This document shows, piece after piece, positions 40,725 to 49,953 of a DNA stretch of 64,000 nucleotides; positions within the stretch are counted from its first letter, which is position 1, and each line of letters begins with the position of its first letter. The DNA is from an archaeon (GTDB lineage Archaea; Methanobacteriota_B; Thermococci; Methanofastidiosales; NM3), in contig RXIG01000028.1 in assembly GCA_004212155.1 (NCBI GenBank), positions 32,812 to 96,811 of the forward strand, written 5' to 3'. Position numbers and translations under genes: made by a program. Below the pieces are notes generated by a model that was not told the DNA's origin, searched no databases, and saw nothing but the letters and a program-made list of their open reading frames with translations.

Positions 40725-41576
40725 CTAATACTTGTGCAACACGCCCTTTTTCTTGGCCTTGCCCTCCATACGCATGTAGAATTGGTAGCCAAGGGGGATG
40801 GCGATGAATATGTATGCAAGCAGGATGGCAATGCTTTCTGACTGCACCAGCAGCGACTCGCCCCGTATCACCAAATTCCGCGATGCGATGACCGCTTGTG
40901 TCATCGGCAATGCCCGCGATACTGCCTGGAGTGCCTCTGGAAGGACGGCAAGAGGGTAGGCCATCGGTACGATGAGCGAGAAGAGACCATCGACGAAGTG
41001 GAGCAGCGTGTGGGATTCCTTGTAGACGAGTACCATGCCAGCAAGTATCAGGCCGAAACCAAACATTGCAAAGAAGAGCATGATGATGACAAGTATCATC
41101 TCGGGAAACCTTGTCCATACGAACTGTATGTTGAGCACGAGCACGCCGAGGAGGAGCAGCCCGACGATGTAGAATGACGCCCAAATCGACGAGGCCATCA
41201 GCTTTCCCATGAAGAAGATGAACTTGCTGACAGGGCATGCGTATATCGACTCGAACGTTCCCCGGTACGACTCGAGCCTGATGGCAAACGACATCAGCCA
41301 CAGCATTGTGAAGCTGATCGTCGTCACGATCGTGCCGACGATGACGAAGGTGGGCATGTGCGAGATGCCTGTCAACGATTCGAGTGTCTGGGAGTCGGCG
41401 CCGCCGAGAAGCGCGCGTCCGAAGATGAGAAACGGTGCCACCCATACGAGCGGGCCAAAGAATCGTGAGACGATGCGAAGCGGATAGCGGAAGTTCGATA
41501 TGAGAAGCTCATGCTTTGCTATGGACAAGAGTGCGGTGAACGCCTCGACCCGTGTCGTTTGCCTAATGGGTTGCAA
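40725..41576 (-). CDS. ABC-2 type transporter permease (TTG start)
   Basis: (TTG)QPIRQTTRVEAFTALLSIAKHELLISNFRYPLRIVSRFFGPLVWVAPFLIFGRAL; six TM; GGAGGGGAGA SD before the TTG; overlaps the upstream permease by 14 nt. Confidence 0.8.
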   Translation of the reverse strand: MQPIRQTTRVEAFTALLSIAKHELLISNFRYPLRIVSRFFGPLVWVAPFLIFGRALLGGADSQTLESLTGISHMPTFVIVGTIVTTISFTMLWLMSFAIRLESYRGTFESIYACPVSKFIFFMGKLMASSIWASFYIVGLLLLGVLVLNIQFVWTRFPEMILVIIMLFFAMFGFGLILAGMVLVYKESHTLLHFVDGLFSLIVPMAYPLAVLPEALQAVSRALPMTQAVIASRNLVIRGESLLVQSESIAILLAYIFIAIPLGYQFYMRMEGKAKKKGVLHKY

Positions 41577-42414
41577 TCTCTCCCCTCCTTCGTGCCCTTC
41601 GTTCTGCATAGGTGAACACGATGCTTCCAACGACAAGGAAGGCAGTGTCAAACACCACCAGTATGGCGGCATTGTGCGCAAGCGATGCGGTGTCGATAAT
41701 GCCGACATATCCCCTGATGGCCGATAGCGCATAGGTGAGCGGTACGAACAAGGCCACGATGGCAATGGGCGCGGGCATGGCGGCAAGCGGGTAGGAGACG
41801 GGGCTCACCATGCGCAGCGTTGTGTTGATGAGGTTCGTGAAGTCCTCCATCTCCTTGAAGAGCAGCACGATGCCTGTGAACAAAAATCCCATCCCATAGA
41901 GTGAGAAGAGGAGGAGGGCGGTGACGAGCACGATGATTGCCATCTCCGGCTTCACGAGGTTGACGGGCAGGATGATGGTCGAGAAGAGCAGCTGCATGAA
42001 CGCGATATAGATGGAAAAGAGGCCGTCAAAGAGGGCGATGCCAAAAAAGATCGTATATTTGGAGACAGGGGCTACCCATATCGATTCGAGGGTGCCCATC
42101 ATCTGTTCACGTCTGATGGCGTTGCCGATGCCCCATATGGCCGTAGATACGAAGATGAAGACGGCTGAGCCGATGATGATGAAGGCGAGGTAATCATTCG
42201 TTCCCGCATACTCTGCGAACGCCTCGCTCGTGGTGCCTCCGACAAGCGCCATCCCCTGGAAGTAGAGTGTGAGTATCGAAAGGAACGGCATCAACAGCAT
42301 GAAGAGCACGCGCGAGGGATAGCGCCTCCACATCTTGTACTCCTTTTTGATGACGGAGCGCGTGACCGACAGTTCCCGTGCCAATCGTGCCGTACCTGTC
42401 AACATGTTCATCAC
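41563..42414 (-). CDS. ABC-2 type transporter permease
   Basis: Six TM; LLMPFLSILTLYFQGMALVGG...IGNAIRREQMMGTLESIWVAPVSKYTIFFG. Confidence 0.85.
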   Translation of the reverse strand: MMNMLTGTARLARELSVTRSVIKKEYKMWRRYPSRVLFMLLMPFLSILTLYFQGMALVGGTTSEAFAEYAGTNDYLAFIIIGSAVFIFVSTAIWGIGNAIRREQMMGTLESIWVAPVSKYTIFFGIALFDGLFSIYIAFMQLLFSTIILPVNLVKPEMAIIVLVTALLLFSLYGMGFLFTGIVLLFKEMEDFTNLINTTLRMVSPVSYPLAAMPAPIAIVALFVPLTYALSAIRGYVGIIDTASLAHNAAILVVFDTAFLVVGSIVFTYAERRARRRGEIATH

Positions 42415-43421
42415 TCCAGGACGCTTCCCGTCAATTTGATGAAGACATCCTCGAGCGTAGGTGTTGAGGAGGAAAATGAATGGATCTGTACCCGTTCATC
42501 CGTGATGATGCCGATGACGTCTTGCATGCATGCGCTCGCGGAATCGGTAAAGATCTTGAGCACGACATCGTTGTCGTGCGAGAAGCGCTCCACTGACGAC
42601 ACTTCCTCGAATTGAGATATTTTCTTGAGCATGTCCTCGGTGGTGTGGGACACCGAGAGCGTAAGGATGTCTTTTTCATCGATCGAGCGCTTTAGGTTCT
42701 TGGGCGTGTCAAGTGCTGCTATCCTGCCTTCGTTGATGAATGCTATCCTGTCGCAAAGCTGGTCTGCCTCCTCCATATAGTGGGTGGTAAGCAGGATCGT
42801 CTTCTTCTTCGATCTGTTGATCTCCTTTTTGATCATCTCGCGGAACTGTCCAGAAAACGACGGGTCGAGCCCGATTGTCGGCTCATCGAGGAATAGTATT
42901 GGCGGATCGTTGAGGAGCGCCCGGGCAAGTGCGACCTTTTGCTTATTGCCGGAGGAGAGATTCTCCACGAGGTCGTCGGACTGTTCCCCGAGGTCAAGCA
43001 GCGTCAAGAGGTCTTCAACCCGATCCGTGATATCGGCCCTGGGGAGGAGGTAGAGCGATGCGAAGTACGTAAGGTTCTCCCGGGGCGTAAGCTTCCAGTA
43101 GAGTTGCCGTTCGCTTGAGAGCGTGAGCCCGATGCTCATACGCACCTCGAAGGGATTTTTCAGTATGTCCCATCCGTTGACATGGGCCGTTCCCCTGTCG
43201 GGGAGGAGGAGTGTGGAGAGGATCTTGATGAAGCTCGTCTTGCCAGCGCCGTTGGGGCCAAGGAGCCCGAAGAGCTCATGTTCCCCGATCTCAAGGTCTA
43301 TATCATCCACTGCCGTGATGGTGCGCCGGTCCTTCTTGCGCAAAGCATTGAGAAGTCCACCTCTATGATCGAACGTCTTTGTCAGGTGGGTTGTGCCGAT
43401 GGCCACGTCATTTGAATGCAC
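42411..43421 (-). CDS. ABC transporter ATP-binding protein
   Basis: LLGPNGAGKTSFIKIL (Walker A), LSSGNKQKVALARALLNDPPILFLDEPTIGLDP (signature/Walker B). Confidence 0.95.
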   Translation of the reverse strand: MHSNDVAIGTTHLTKTFDHRGGLLNALRKKDRRTITAVDDIDLEIGEHELFGLLGPNGAGKTSFIKILSTLLLPDRGTAHVNGWDILKNPFEVRMSIGLTLSSERQLYWKLTPRENLTYFASLYLLPRADITDRVEDLLTLLDLGEQSDDLVENLSSGNKQKVALARALLNDPPILFLDEPTIGLDPSFSGQFREMIKKEINRSKKKTILLTTHYMEEADQLCDRIAFINEGRIAALDTPKNLKRSIDEKDILTLSVSHTTEDMLKKISQFEEVSSVERFSHDNDVVLKIFTDSASACMQDVIGIITDERVQIHSFSSSTPTLEDVFIKLTGSVLE

Positions 43422-43491
43422 ATTTCCACAAAGCTAGGAGCGTATATAAGCTTTTTTATATAACATATATGAATATATTTTTATATTTTTA

Positions 43492-43647
43492 TTATATTAC
43501 TTCCTCTCCTGCGACCTTTTTCATATACTGCACGAGCAGGCATTCAAAGTCCCACTCCCTGCTGCGCTGATGGTAACGGTGGCCGCGGTAGAACATGCAT
43601 TCGCCTTTCTTGCACTCATCCTTTATCAATGGACAAAAGTCTCCCAT
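43492..43647 (-). CDS. 51-aa Cys-rich small protein
   Basis: MGDFCPLIKDECKKGECMFYRGHRYHQRSREWDFECLLVQYMKKVAGEEVI*; CPx5Cx3C plus distal Cys suggests metal or Fe-S binding; not in the ORF track. Confidence 0.6.
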   Translation of the reverse strand: MGDFCPLIKDECKKGECMFYRGHRYHQRSREWDFECLLVQYMKKVAGEEVI

Positions 43648-43770
43648 GATATCACACATGACGGTATGAACGCAGTCTTATAATTGTTGCCCCGTTCTTC
43701 ATTTTCGCACCAATGGGGGCATGAAAAGAGATTTATAATATATGCGTGCTAATACGTACAAGGTGATCCG

Positions 43771-44346
43771 ATCACTGATAACAAGCTCTCCAAATACCAT
43801 AAGAAGAGGAACTTCTCCCAAACGAAGGAACCAGAGGGCTCCACCAAATCCTCTGATAAATGGATCTTTGTCGTGCAAAAGCATGATGCACGCAACCTCC
43901 ACTATGACATCCGGCTCTCGATAGGCGGCACGCTTAAGTCGTGGGCCGTTCCCAAGGGACCTTCCCGCGACCCGTCGGTCAAGCGCCTGGCAATCCCCAC
44001 CGAGGACCATCCTATCGACTATGCCTCGTTCGAAGGCACGATACCCGAGGGAGAGTATGGCGCGGGCACTGTCATCATATGGGACAAGGGCACCTTCGAG
44101 AATGCAAGCGAGGACGATGATGGGAACGAAGTACCTCTTGACAAGGCCTATGAAAAAGGCCACCTCGTTGTCAATCTCGAAGGCGAGAAGCTAAAGGGCG
44201 GATTCGCTTTCATCAATACCGGGTCCCGTTGGCTCTTGGTCAAGGTCGATGATGCCCACGCGGTAAAGGACGATTCCCTTCTCGACGACGAGCCCGCCTC
44301 GGTCGTGAGCGGCAAGACGATCGGGGAACTGGAACGTGGTGAGTGA
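43771..44346 (+). CDS. LigD-type 3'-phosphoesterase (stand-alone PE protein)
   Basis: TDNKLSKYHKKRNFSQTKEPEGSTKSSDKWIFVVQKHDARNLHYDIRLSIGGTLKSWAVPKGPSRDPSVKRLAIPTEDHPIDYASFEGTIPEGEYGAGTVIIWDKGTFE. The reading frame runs upstream of the annotated GTG (43873) with no ATG/GTG/TTG; an AUC at 43771 follows a GGTGAT SD. Confidence 0.83.
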   Translation: MTDNKLSKYHKKRNFSQTKEPEGSTKSSDKWIFVVQKHDARNLHYDIRLSIGGTLKSWAVPKGPSRDPSVKRLAIPTEDHPIDYASFEGTIPEGEYGAGTVIIWDKGTFENASEDDDGNEVPLDKAYEKGHLVVNLEGEKLKGGFAFINTGSRWLLVKVDDAHAVKDDSLLDDEPASVVSGKTIGELERGE

Positions 44347-45350
44347 TGCATCCTGTCTTCGATGTGCTCAAGAAAGACGAACGCGACCAACTGCGGTCCC
44401 GGACGGACCAACGATTCGAGTCACCCATGCTTGCTACGCTTACCCATGATTTCTTCTCCGACAAAAACTGGATCTACGAGCGCAAGCTCGATGGGGAACG
44501 CTGCATCGCAAAAAACGATGGCTCGCCTGTCAAGCTCCTTTCACGCAATCACAAGGATATAACCGTAAGCTACCCGGAGGTGCGTGACGCCCTCTCACGA
44601 CAGGGGGCACCTTCTTTTTTGGTCGATGGGGAGATCGTGGCCTTTGAAGATGGCGTCTCAAGCTTTTCCGCTCTCCAGAGCCGTATGCACGTCAAGGATG
44701 AAGATGAGGCGCGACAAACGGGCATACGCGTGTTCTACTACATCTTCGACGTATTGTACGTCGATGGGTACGATGTCACGCAGATAGCGCTCAGGTCACG
44801 AAAATCCCTTCTTAGAAAGCTGTTCATGTATGAATCTCCCCTTCGGTACACACAGCATCGAAACGAGGATGGCATCGCATACTATCACGAGGCATGTGCA
44901 AAGGGGTGGGAAGGCATCATCGCAAAAGACGCCCGCAGTGCCTATGTCCAGACCCGTTCGAGGAAATGGCTCAAGTTCAAGTGCATACACCAGCAGGAGT
45001 TCGTCATCGGGGGATACACCGAACCCGGCGGCAAGCGCACGGGATTCGGTGCGCTGCTCTTAGGATATTACAACGAAGACGAGTTGCGATACGCCGGAAA
45101 GGTGGGAACGGGATTTGACGAGAAGCTGTTGGCAACGCTTGGCTCAACGCTTTTGTCACTTGAACGTTCGCGATCTCCCTTCTCCGACGAGGTCGATGAA
45201 CGTGGCGTGCACTGGGTCGAGCCAACGCTCGTGGCAGAGGTTGGGTTCACGGAATGGACCAGTCATGGAAAACTGCGCCATCCGCGATTCCTTGGATTGA
45301 GGAGGGACAAGCCCGCTCACGACGTCATTCGCGAAGAGGGGGGCACATGA
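44346..45350 (+). CDS. ATP-dependent DNA ligase (LigD-type LIG protein)
   Basis: ESPMLATLTHDFFSDKNWIYERKLDGERCIA (KxDGxR), FLVDGEIVAFEDG, KGWEGIIAKDARSAYVQTRSRKWLKFK; overlaps the PE stop. GTG at 44343 is an alternative start. Confidence 0.92.
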   Translation: MHPVFDVLKKDERDQLRSRTDQRFESPMLATLTHDFFSDKNWIYERKLDGERCIAKNDGSPVKLLSRNHKDITVSYPEVRDALSRQGAPSFLVDGEIVAFEDGVSSFSALQSRMHVKDEDEARQTGIRVFYYIFDVLYVDGYDVTQIALRSRKSLLRKLFMYESPLRYTQHRNEDGIAYYHEACAKGWEGIIAKDARSAYVQTRSRKWLKFKCIHQQEFVIGGYTEPGGKRTGFGALLLGYYNEDELRYAGKVGTGFDEKLLATLGSTLLSLERSRSPFSDEVDERGVHWVEPTLVAEVGFTEWTSHGKLRHPRFLGLRRDKPAHDVIREEGGT

Positions 45351-46276
45351 TGGGCACGATACGCATGGGACCGTACACTATCGAGACCTCGCATGAGGAC
45401 AAGGTGATTTACCCCGATATCGGTGCGACCAAGGGGGAGGTCATTGACTACTACCGTTCCATCGCGGACACGATGATACCACACATGCGCGAGCGGCCGC
45501 TCACAATGCACCGATTTCCTGAAGGCATCAAGGGCGAGGATTTCTACCAAAAGGAGGCGCCGGATCATTTCCCCGACTGGATAGACCGGGTCGAGATACC
45601 GAAGCGTGAAGGCGGCTCGAACATACAGGTCATATGCTCTAACGCAGCAACGCTTGTGTATGTGGCCAATCAAGGTTCCATCACCAACCACGTCTGGCTG
45701 AGCCGCATGGAAAGGCTTGAATATCCTGACAAGCTCGTATTTGACCTCGACCCGCCCTCGCGATCAGGGCAGCGGGCCGTGCGAGCGGCCGCACTGGCCC
45801 TCAGGGAGCTTCTCACATCCCTTGACATGTATCCTTTCGTCATGACAACGGGCTCCCGGGGCATGCACGTTGTCGTACCGCTGCGAAGGGAGCACGACTT
45901 TGATCATGTCAGGGAGTTCTCACTCCAGGTTGCCAAGGCAGTCGTCAACGACCATCCCGCGGAGTTTACCATCGAGCACAGAAAGGAAAAGCGCAAGGGC
46001 CGGCTCTTCCTCGATTACCTGCGCAATGCATACGCGCAGACATCCGTGGCCCCCTACTCGCTTCGCGCAAGAAAGGGCGCGCCCGTTGCCGCGCCCGTAC
46101 ACTGGTACGAGGTCGAGGATGGCAGCGTTGGCCCGCAAACGTTTTCCATCGACACGATCCTTGCACGCGTCGAGGAGGAAGGGGACCCATGGAATGGCTT
46201 CGGTCGTCATGCCCGTTCCATGAACAAAGCACGGAAAAAGGTCGCCTCAAAGCTCGACGAGACACGGGGTGAATGA
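45347..46276 (+). CDS. LigD-type DNA polymerase/primase (POL protein)
   Basis: KVIYPDIGATKGEVIDYYRSIADTMIPHMRERPLTMHRFPEGIKGEDFYQKEAPDHFPDWI; KLVFDLDPP; TTGSRGMHVVVPL; ATGA overlap with the ligase gene. Confidence 0.92.
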   Translation: MMGTIRMGPYTIETSHEDKVIYPDIGATKGEVIDYYRSIADTMIPHMRERPLTMHRFPEGIKGEDFYQKEAPDHFPDWIDRVEIPKREGGSNIQVICSNAATLVYVANQGSITNHVWLSRMERLEYPDKLVFDLDPPSRSGQRAVRAAALALRELLTSLDMYPFVMTTGSRGMHVVVPLRREHDFDHVREFSLQVAKAVVNDHPAEFTIEHRKEKRKGRLFLDYLRNAYAQTSVAPYSLRARKGAPVAAPVHWYEVEDGSVGPQTFSIDTILARVEEEGDPWNGFGRHARSMNKARKKVASKLDETRGE

Positions 46277-46279
46277 AGC

Positions 46280-46645
46280 ATGGCACACCAAGACCCCCCA
46301 TCCGGCGAACTGAGAGGAACGATCATCGAGGCGTTGTGCGGAGCGGCGCTTGGCATCGTTGCCCCTCGGGTCGTGATGCATGCGTATTCGCGCCTCATGC
46401 ACCATTTCTCGCATTGGGACGTTGTTTCCTTTTTCTCGCTGGACGCATGGGAATTGTCTGTAAACTACTTGTTCTTGCCAGTGCTTCTCGCAGCGACAGG
46501 TCTTGTTGCCGTATTCATGGCTCGCGGGGCAGGATTCGGAAGAACGTATCATGTTGCGTTTGTCGCGGCGTTTGTCATCACTGGATGGGAATTGCTCTAT
46601 GCGCTGTTTGTCGTGCTCAGCCTGTCGATAAAATATGCGCTGTAA
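46280..46645 (+). CDS. Small membrane protein downstream of LigD-type genes
   Basis: MAHQDPPSGELRGTIIEALCGAALGIVAPRVVM...LFLPVLLAATGLVAVFMARG...VAFVAAFVITGWELLYALFVVLSL; starts 4 nt after the POL stop. Confidence 0.6.
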   Translation: MAHQDPPSGELRGTIIEALCGAALGIVAPRVVMHAYSRLMHHFSHWDVVSFFSLDAWELSVNYLFLPVLLAATGLVAVFMARGAGFGRTYHVAFVAAFVITGWELLYALFVVLSLSIKYAL

Positions 46646-46652
46646 AAGATGG

Positions 46653-46764
46653 CGCCGAGGTAGGGATTTGAACCCTAGCTGTGCGAGGCACAATCAGATT
46701 TCCCGTCAGCTTTCCCGGTTAGATCTCGAGTCTGACGCGTTTGACCTGGCTCTGCCACCTCGGC
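46653..46764 (-). tRNA. tRNA-Ser (CGA), type II, with 25-nt intron (about 46700-46724)
   Basis: Acceptor GCCGAGG/CCTCGGC, anticodon loop CTCGAGA interrupted after position 37, anticodon stem TCAGA/TCTGA, long variable arm GTGC..GCAC, T-arm TAGGG-TTCAAAT-CCCTA. Confidence 0.88.
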
Positions 46765-46876
46765 CCAAACGATAGTTTTCCTCATGTTCTTTTAAACCTT
46801 TTGGAAGCACCGGCGCATGCCACGATCGAACATATATTCAGTTATATTTATTAGCGTATCATGCCGAGTGCACACC

Positions 46877-47650
46877 ATGAGCGATGATTATCTTATCAAT
46901 GTGTCAAACATAAAGAAGACATATGGCGATGTCGAAGCCTTGCGGGATGTTTCGATTAGCGTACGAAAGGGTGAGACATTCGGGCTCCTGGGCCCAAACG
47001 GAGCAGGGAAGACAACACTTGTCCGCATCCTCTGCGGAGTTCTCACCGCCACGGCTGGACAGGGCACCGTCGATGGCAACGACATATATCGTCAGCGCGA
47101 GGCCATCAAGCTGGTCACCGGCCTTCTCCCTGAAAATCCCGGAACGTACGAGGACCTCACCGCAAGCGAGTTTCTCGCGTTCGTCGGAGAGCTCTATGGA
47201 CTTGGAAAGGACAAGATTATCCAACGAACAGACGATCTGTTGCGCCTGTTCGACCTCGACCATCGAAAGAACGACCTTATCTCGGGGTTCTCTTCGGGCA
47301 TGAGGCAAAAGGTCATGCTGGCCTCAACGCTTATACACAATCCGCCTATAATATTCCTCGATGAGCCGACGTCCGCGCTCGACCCGACCGTGGCCCGCAC
47401 GGTCAAGGATATCATCCTCTCGCTCTCGAAGGAGGCGCACCGAACGATCGTCGTCTCAACGCATCAGCTCCCGCTCGCGCAGGAGGTCTGCGACAGGATC
47501 GCCATCCTCAATGAGGGAGAGATACTCGCCATCGGCTCACCCAAGGAGCTTATGGAACAATCGGGCACATCATCGCTTGAGGATGCGTTCTTCACGATAA
47601 CGGGCCTTGAGCGAAAGGATGTGGAGATACTTCTTGAATGGGGTATGTAG
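46877..47650 (+). CDS. ABC transporter ATP-binding protein
   Basis: LLGPNGAGKTTLVRILCG; FSSGMRQKVMLASTLIHNPPIIFLDEPTSALDP. Confidence 0.95.
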   Translation: MSDDYLINVSNIKKTYGDVEALRDVSISVRKGETFGLLGPNGAGKTTLVRILCGVLTATAGQGTVDGNDIYRQREAIKLVTGLLPENPGTYEDLTASEFLAFVGELYGLGKDKIIQRTDDLLRLFDLDHRKNDLISGFSSGMRQKVMLASTLIHNPPIIFLDEPTSALDPTVARTVKDIILSLSKEAHRTIVVSTHQLPLAQEVCDRIAILNEGEILAIGSPKELMEQSGTSSLEDAFFTITGLERKDVEILLEWGM

Positions 47651-49237
47651 ATGACCGGCTGGATAACGATTGGCAAGTACTCGATGCGCCTCAATCTGGG
47701 ACGGCTCTACCGGCAACGGCGCATCTTCGTCCCGATCCTTGCAGTGGTCTACCTTGCATTTGCCGCTGGATTCAAGGTATTCCTCGATACGAATCCTGAC
47801 AACGTCATCGTGGATTTTTTGTCCAACGAGGTGCTCTTTGCGACGCTGATGGACCTCTTGCTGCTCTACTTGTTCATCTACCTGGTGATCATCCATGTCT
47901 TTACAGGGATACGCAAACAGGACAAATCAAGTATTGAGTTGCTTCTTTCGACCCCCATAAGCTCACAGGACATCGTTCTCGGTGAGACGGTGGCAATGCT
48001 TCCCACATACCTCATCATCCTGCCGTTCGTCCTCATCCCGTTGGCACTCATAGGATACGTCAGTGCGGGCGTTGGCATTGTCGGCGTTTTGCTCATCATC
48101 CTCTCGCAACTGTTACTCTTCGTCGTTGCCATCGGCATTGGTGCCATCATCCTTGCACTCATCCAATCGAGCATCCAGCGCATGAAGGCGAGCAAGTACT
48201 TCAGACTCCTCGCTTCACTGCTCGGCGCAGGCATCTACATCTCGATATACTCACTGAACTCATGGCTCGATACGGCAAGCTCGATCACCCAAAATCCTGT
48301 CTTTTCATACCTTCCCACCTCGCTATCGAGCAACATCATCTACTCGCAGGTGCTTGGTGTGGGAGTATCGCCCTCACTGTTGGAAAGTTTTGCCTTGCTT
48401 CTACTGTGGATTGTTGTCATCTACCGTGTCGGTATCCGTTTCGCCGGACGGGCATACTCCCTTGAACGCGAACTCTCGCACGGACATGTGGAGATAAAAG
48501 GAGAGAACATCCTCCTCAGGGCGGTACGCCGCGTACTCCCAGGCTCTCAGCGTGAGAAGGTAATCACCCACTTCAAGCTTTTCTTCAGGGACTCGTACAA
48601 CTTCTCCACGAACATATACATCATGATCATAGCCTACTTCATCCCTGCGTTCATCGTTTGGAACTCGCAAAACGATGCCGAGGCGCTACTGCCGCTCTAC
48701 ACCATCGAGATGCTCATCATCCCCGTCTTCGTCTCCATCATGCTGCTTTCTATGTTCTACCTCTCTCGAGATGCTCTGTGGCTCTGGAAGAAGGCGCCAA
48801 ACGGTATCGACAATTTCATCAAGAGCAAGTGGATACAGACGTATATGCTCAGTTTCGTCTTCCTCCCTGTCCCCTTTGTCGCAGGGTTCATCGTTGGCAC
48901 CGACAAGGTACCTGTTTCCCTCATGTTCTCGACGATGGTGTGGCTGCTTCTTGTCAATGCGTTTGCCGTCTCCTATGGCATCTTCGTCAATACGATGAAT
49001 CCCTCGATGACCATCCGTGGCGGCAAGGCAACGATGAACTCGCTTGTCACCACGTTCTCGCTTCTCCTTATCATCATCGGTACGGCGCTCCTTCTTGCGT
49101 TCACCAACATCTTCCCTGAAGACTTTAATATATGGAGACACCTATTAGTAGGCATAGCGTTGGGAGGAGCACTCAATGTGTTGGGATTCTTCTTCCTCTC
49201 CCTAGCTCGTCAGAAGATCAAGACAATACTGGATTGA
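47651..49237 (+). CDS. ABC transporter permease (about 12 TM)
   Basis: Multi-TM ORF following the ATPase; GIRKQDKSSIELLLSTPISSQDIVLGETVAMLPTYLIILPF is typical of ABC-2 exporters. Confidence 0.82.
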   Translation: MTGWITIGKYSMRLNLGRLYRQRRIFVPILAVVYLAFAAGFKVFLDTNPDNVIVDFLSNEVLFATLMDLLLLYLFIYLVIIHVFTGIRKQDKSSIELLLSTPISSQDIVLGETVAMLPTYLIILPFVLIPLALIGYVSAGVGIVGVLLIILSQLLLFVVAIGIGAIILALIQSSIQRMKASKYFRLLASLLGAGIYISIYSLNSWLDTASSITQNPVFSYLPTSLSSNIIYSQVLGVGVSPSLLESFALLLLWIVVIYRVGIRFAGRAYSLERELSHGHVEIKGENILLRAVRRVLPGSQREKVITHFKLFFRDSYNFSTNIYIMIIAYFIPAFIVWNSQNDAEALLPLYTIEMLIIPVFVSIMLLSMFYLSRDALWLWKKAPNGIDNFIKSKWIQTYMLSFVFLPVPFVAGFIVGTDKVPVSLMFSTMVWLLLVNAFAVSYGIFVNTMNPSMTIRGGKATMNSLVTTFSLLLIIIGTALLLAFTNIFPEDFNIWRHLLVGIALGGALNVLGFFFLSLARQKIKTILD

Positions 49238-49941
49238 TGGCGATGGGTGTCGAACGTTGGTCGAAACAGAAAAAACCGCTTCGCATCATGCGGGTGGAGA
49301 TGGTGTCTATTGATGAGATATTGCCGCACGAACACATCATCGAGGAGGAGATAGAGTCGTTTTGCGCAAGCCTCGAACGCAAGGGTGTCTTCTTCAGACC
49401 AATACTGCTTGACAAAAAGACCCACGTGGTGCTCGATGGACATCACAGGGTAGAGGGCCTTCGCCGACTCGGCGCAAAGAGCATCCCGGCGGTCCTCATC
49501 GATTACGCCAACGACGATGAGATGGAAGTTCACACTTGGTATCCGATCGTGTGGGAGGACCGCGACAAGGTGGTCTCCGTCCTTGAGGGAGACGCCAAGG
49601 TCGAGCATATGGGGGAAAGCGAGGCCCTGACCACTGTGAACGACGGCTCGGCCACGTTTTGCACACTTCCTCCCCGTGATGGCGACGTCATTGTCATCAC
49701 GGGCGTGCACGAGACGCTGCTTGAGCGCCTCATGGAGGCGTTTTCCGTCGAATACTGTGATACGGCCGATATGGCCAACCAAATCGGGGACAAAGGTGTC
49801 TTGCTCTACCGCAGGGACCCGACAAAGGAAGAAGTGATACGTCATGCCAAGGAGGGCGACCTCTTGCCCCCAAAGACGACTCGCCACCACCTCCCCTACC
49901 GGTACCAGGATATCAGGGTGCCGCTTTCAAAACTTTTCTGA
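49237..49941 (+). CDS. ParB-like domain protein, likely SerK-type serine kinase
   Basis: VSIDEILPHEHIIEEEIESFCASLERKGVFFRPILLDKKTHVVLDGHHRVEGLRRLGAKSIPAVLIDY; C-terminal LLPPKTTRHHLPYRYQDIRVPLSKLF. Confidence 0.7.
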   Translation: MAMGVERWSKQKKPLRIMRVEMVSIDEILPHEHIIEEEIESFCASLERKGVFFRPILLDKKTHVVLDGHHRVEGLRRLGAKSIPAVLIDYANDDEMEVHTWYPIVWEDRDKVVSVLEGDAKVEHMGESEALTTVNDGSATFCTLPPRDGDVIVITGVHETLLERLMEAFSVEYCDTADMANQIGDKGVLLYRRDPTKEEVIRHAKEGDLLPPKTTRHHLPYRYQDIRVPLSKLF

Positions 49942-49953
49942 GGTGGAGCTTCC

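Noticed and set aside
40696-41445. 249-aa minus-strand ORF within the ABC permease in another frame
   Set aside because: Out-of-frame, His/Arg-rich; the overlapping frame encodes a clear six-TM permease.
43699-44163. 154-aa minus-strand ORF overlapping the LigD-type phosphoesterase
   Set aside because: Plus strand encodes conserved PE motifs; the minus ORF is antisense.
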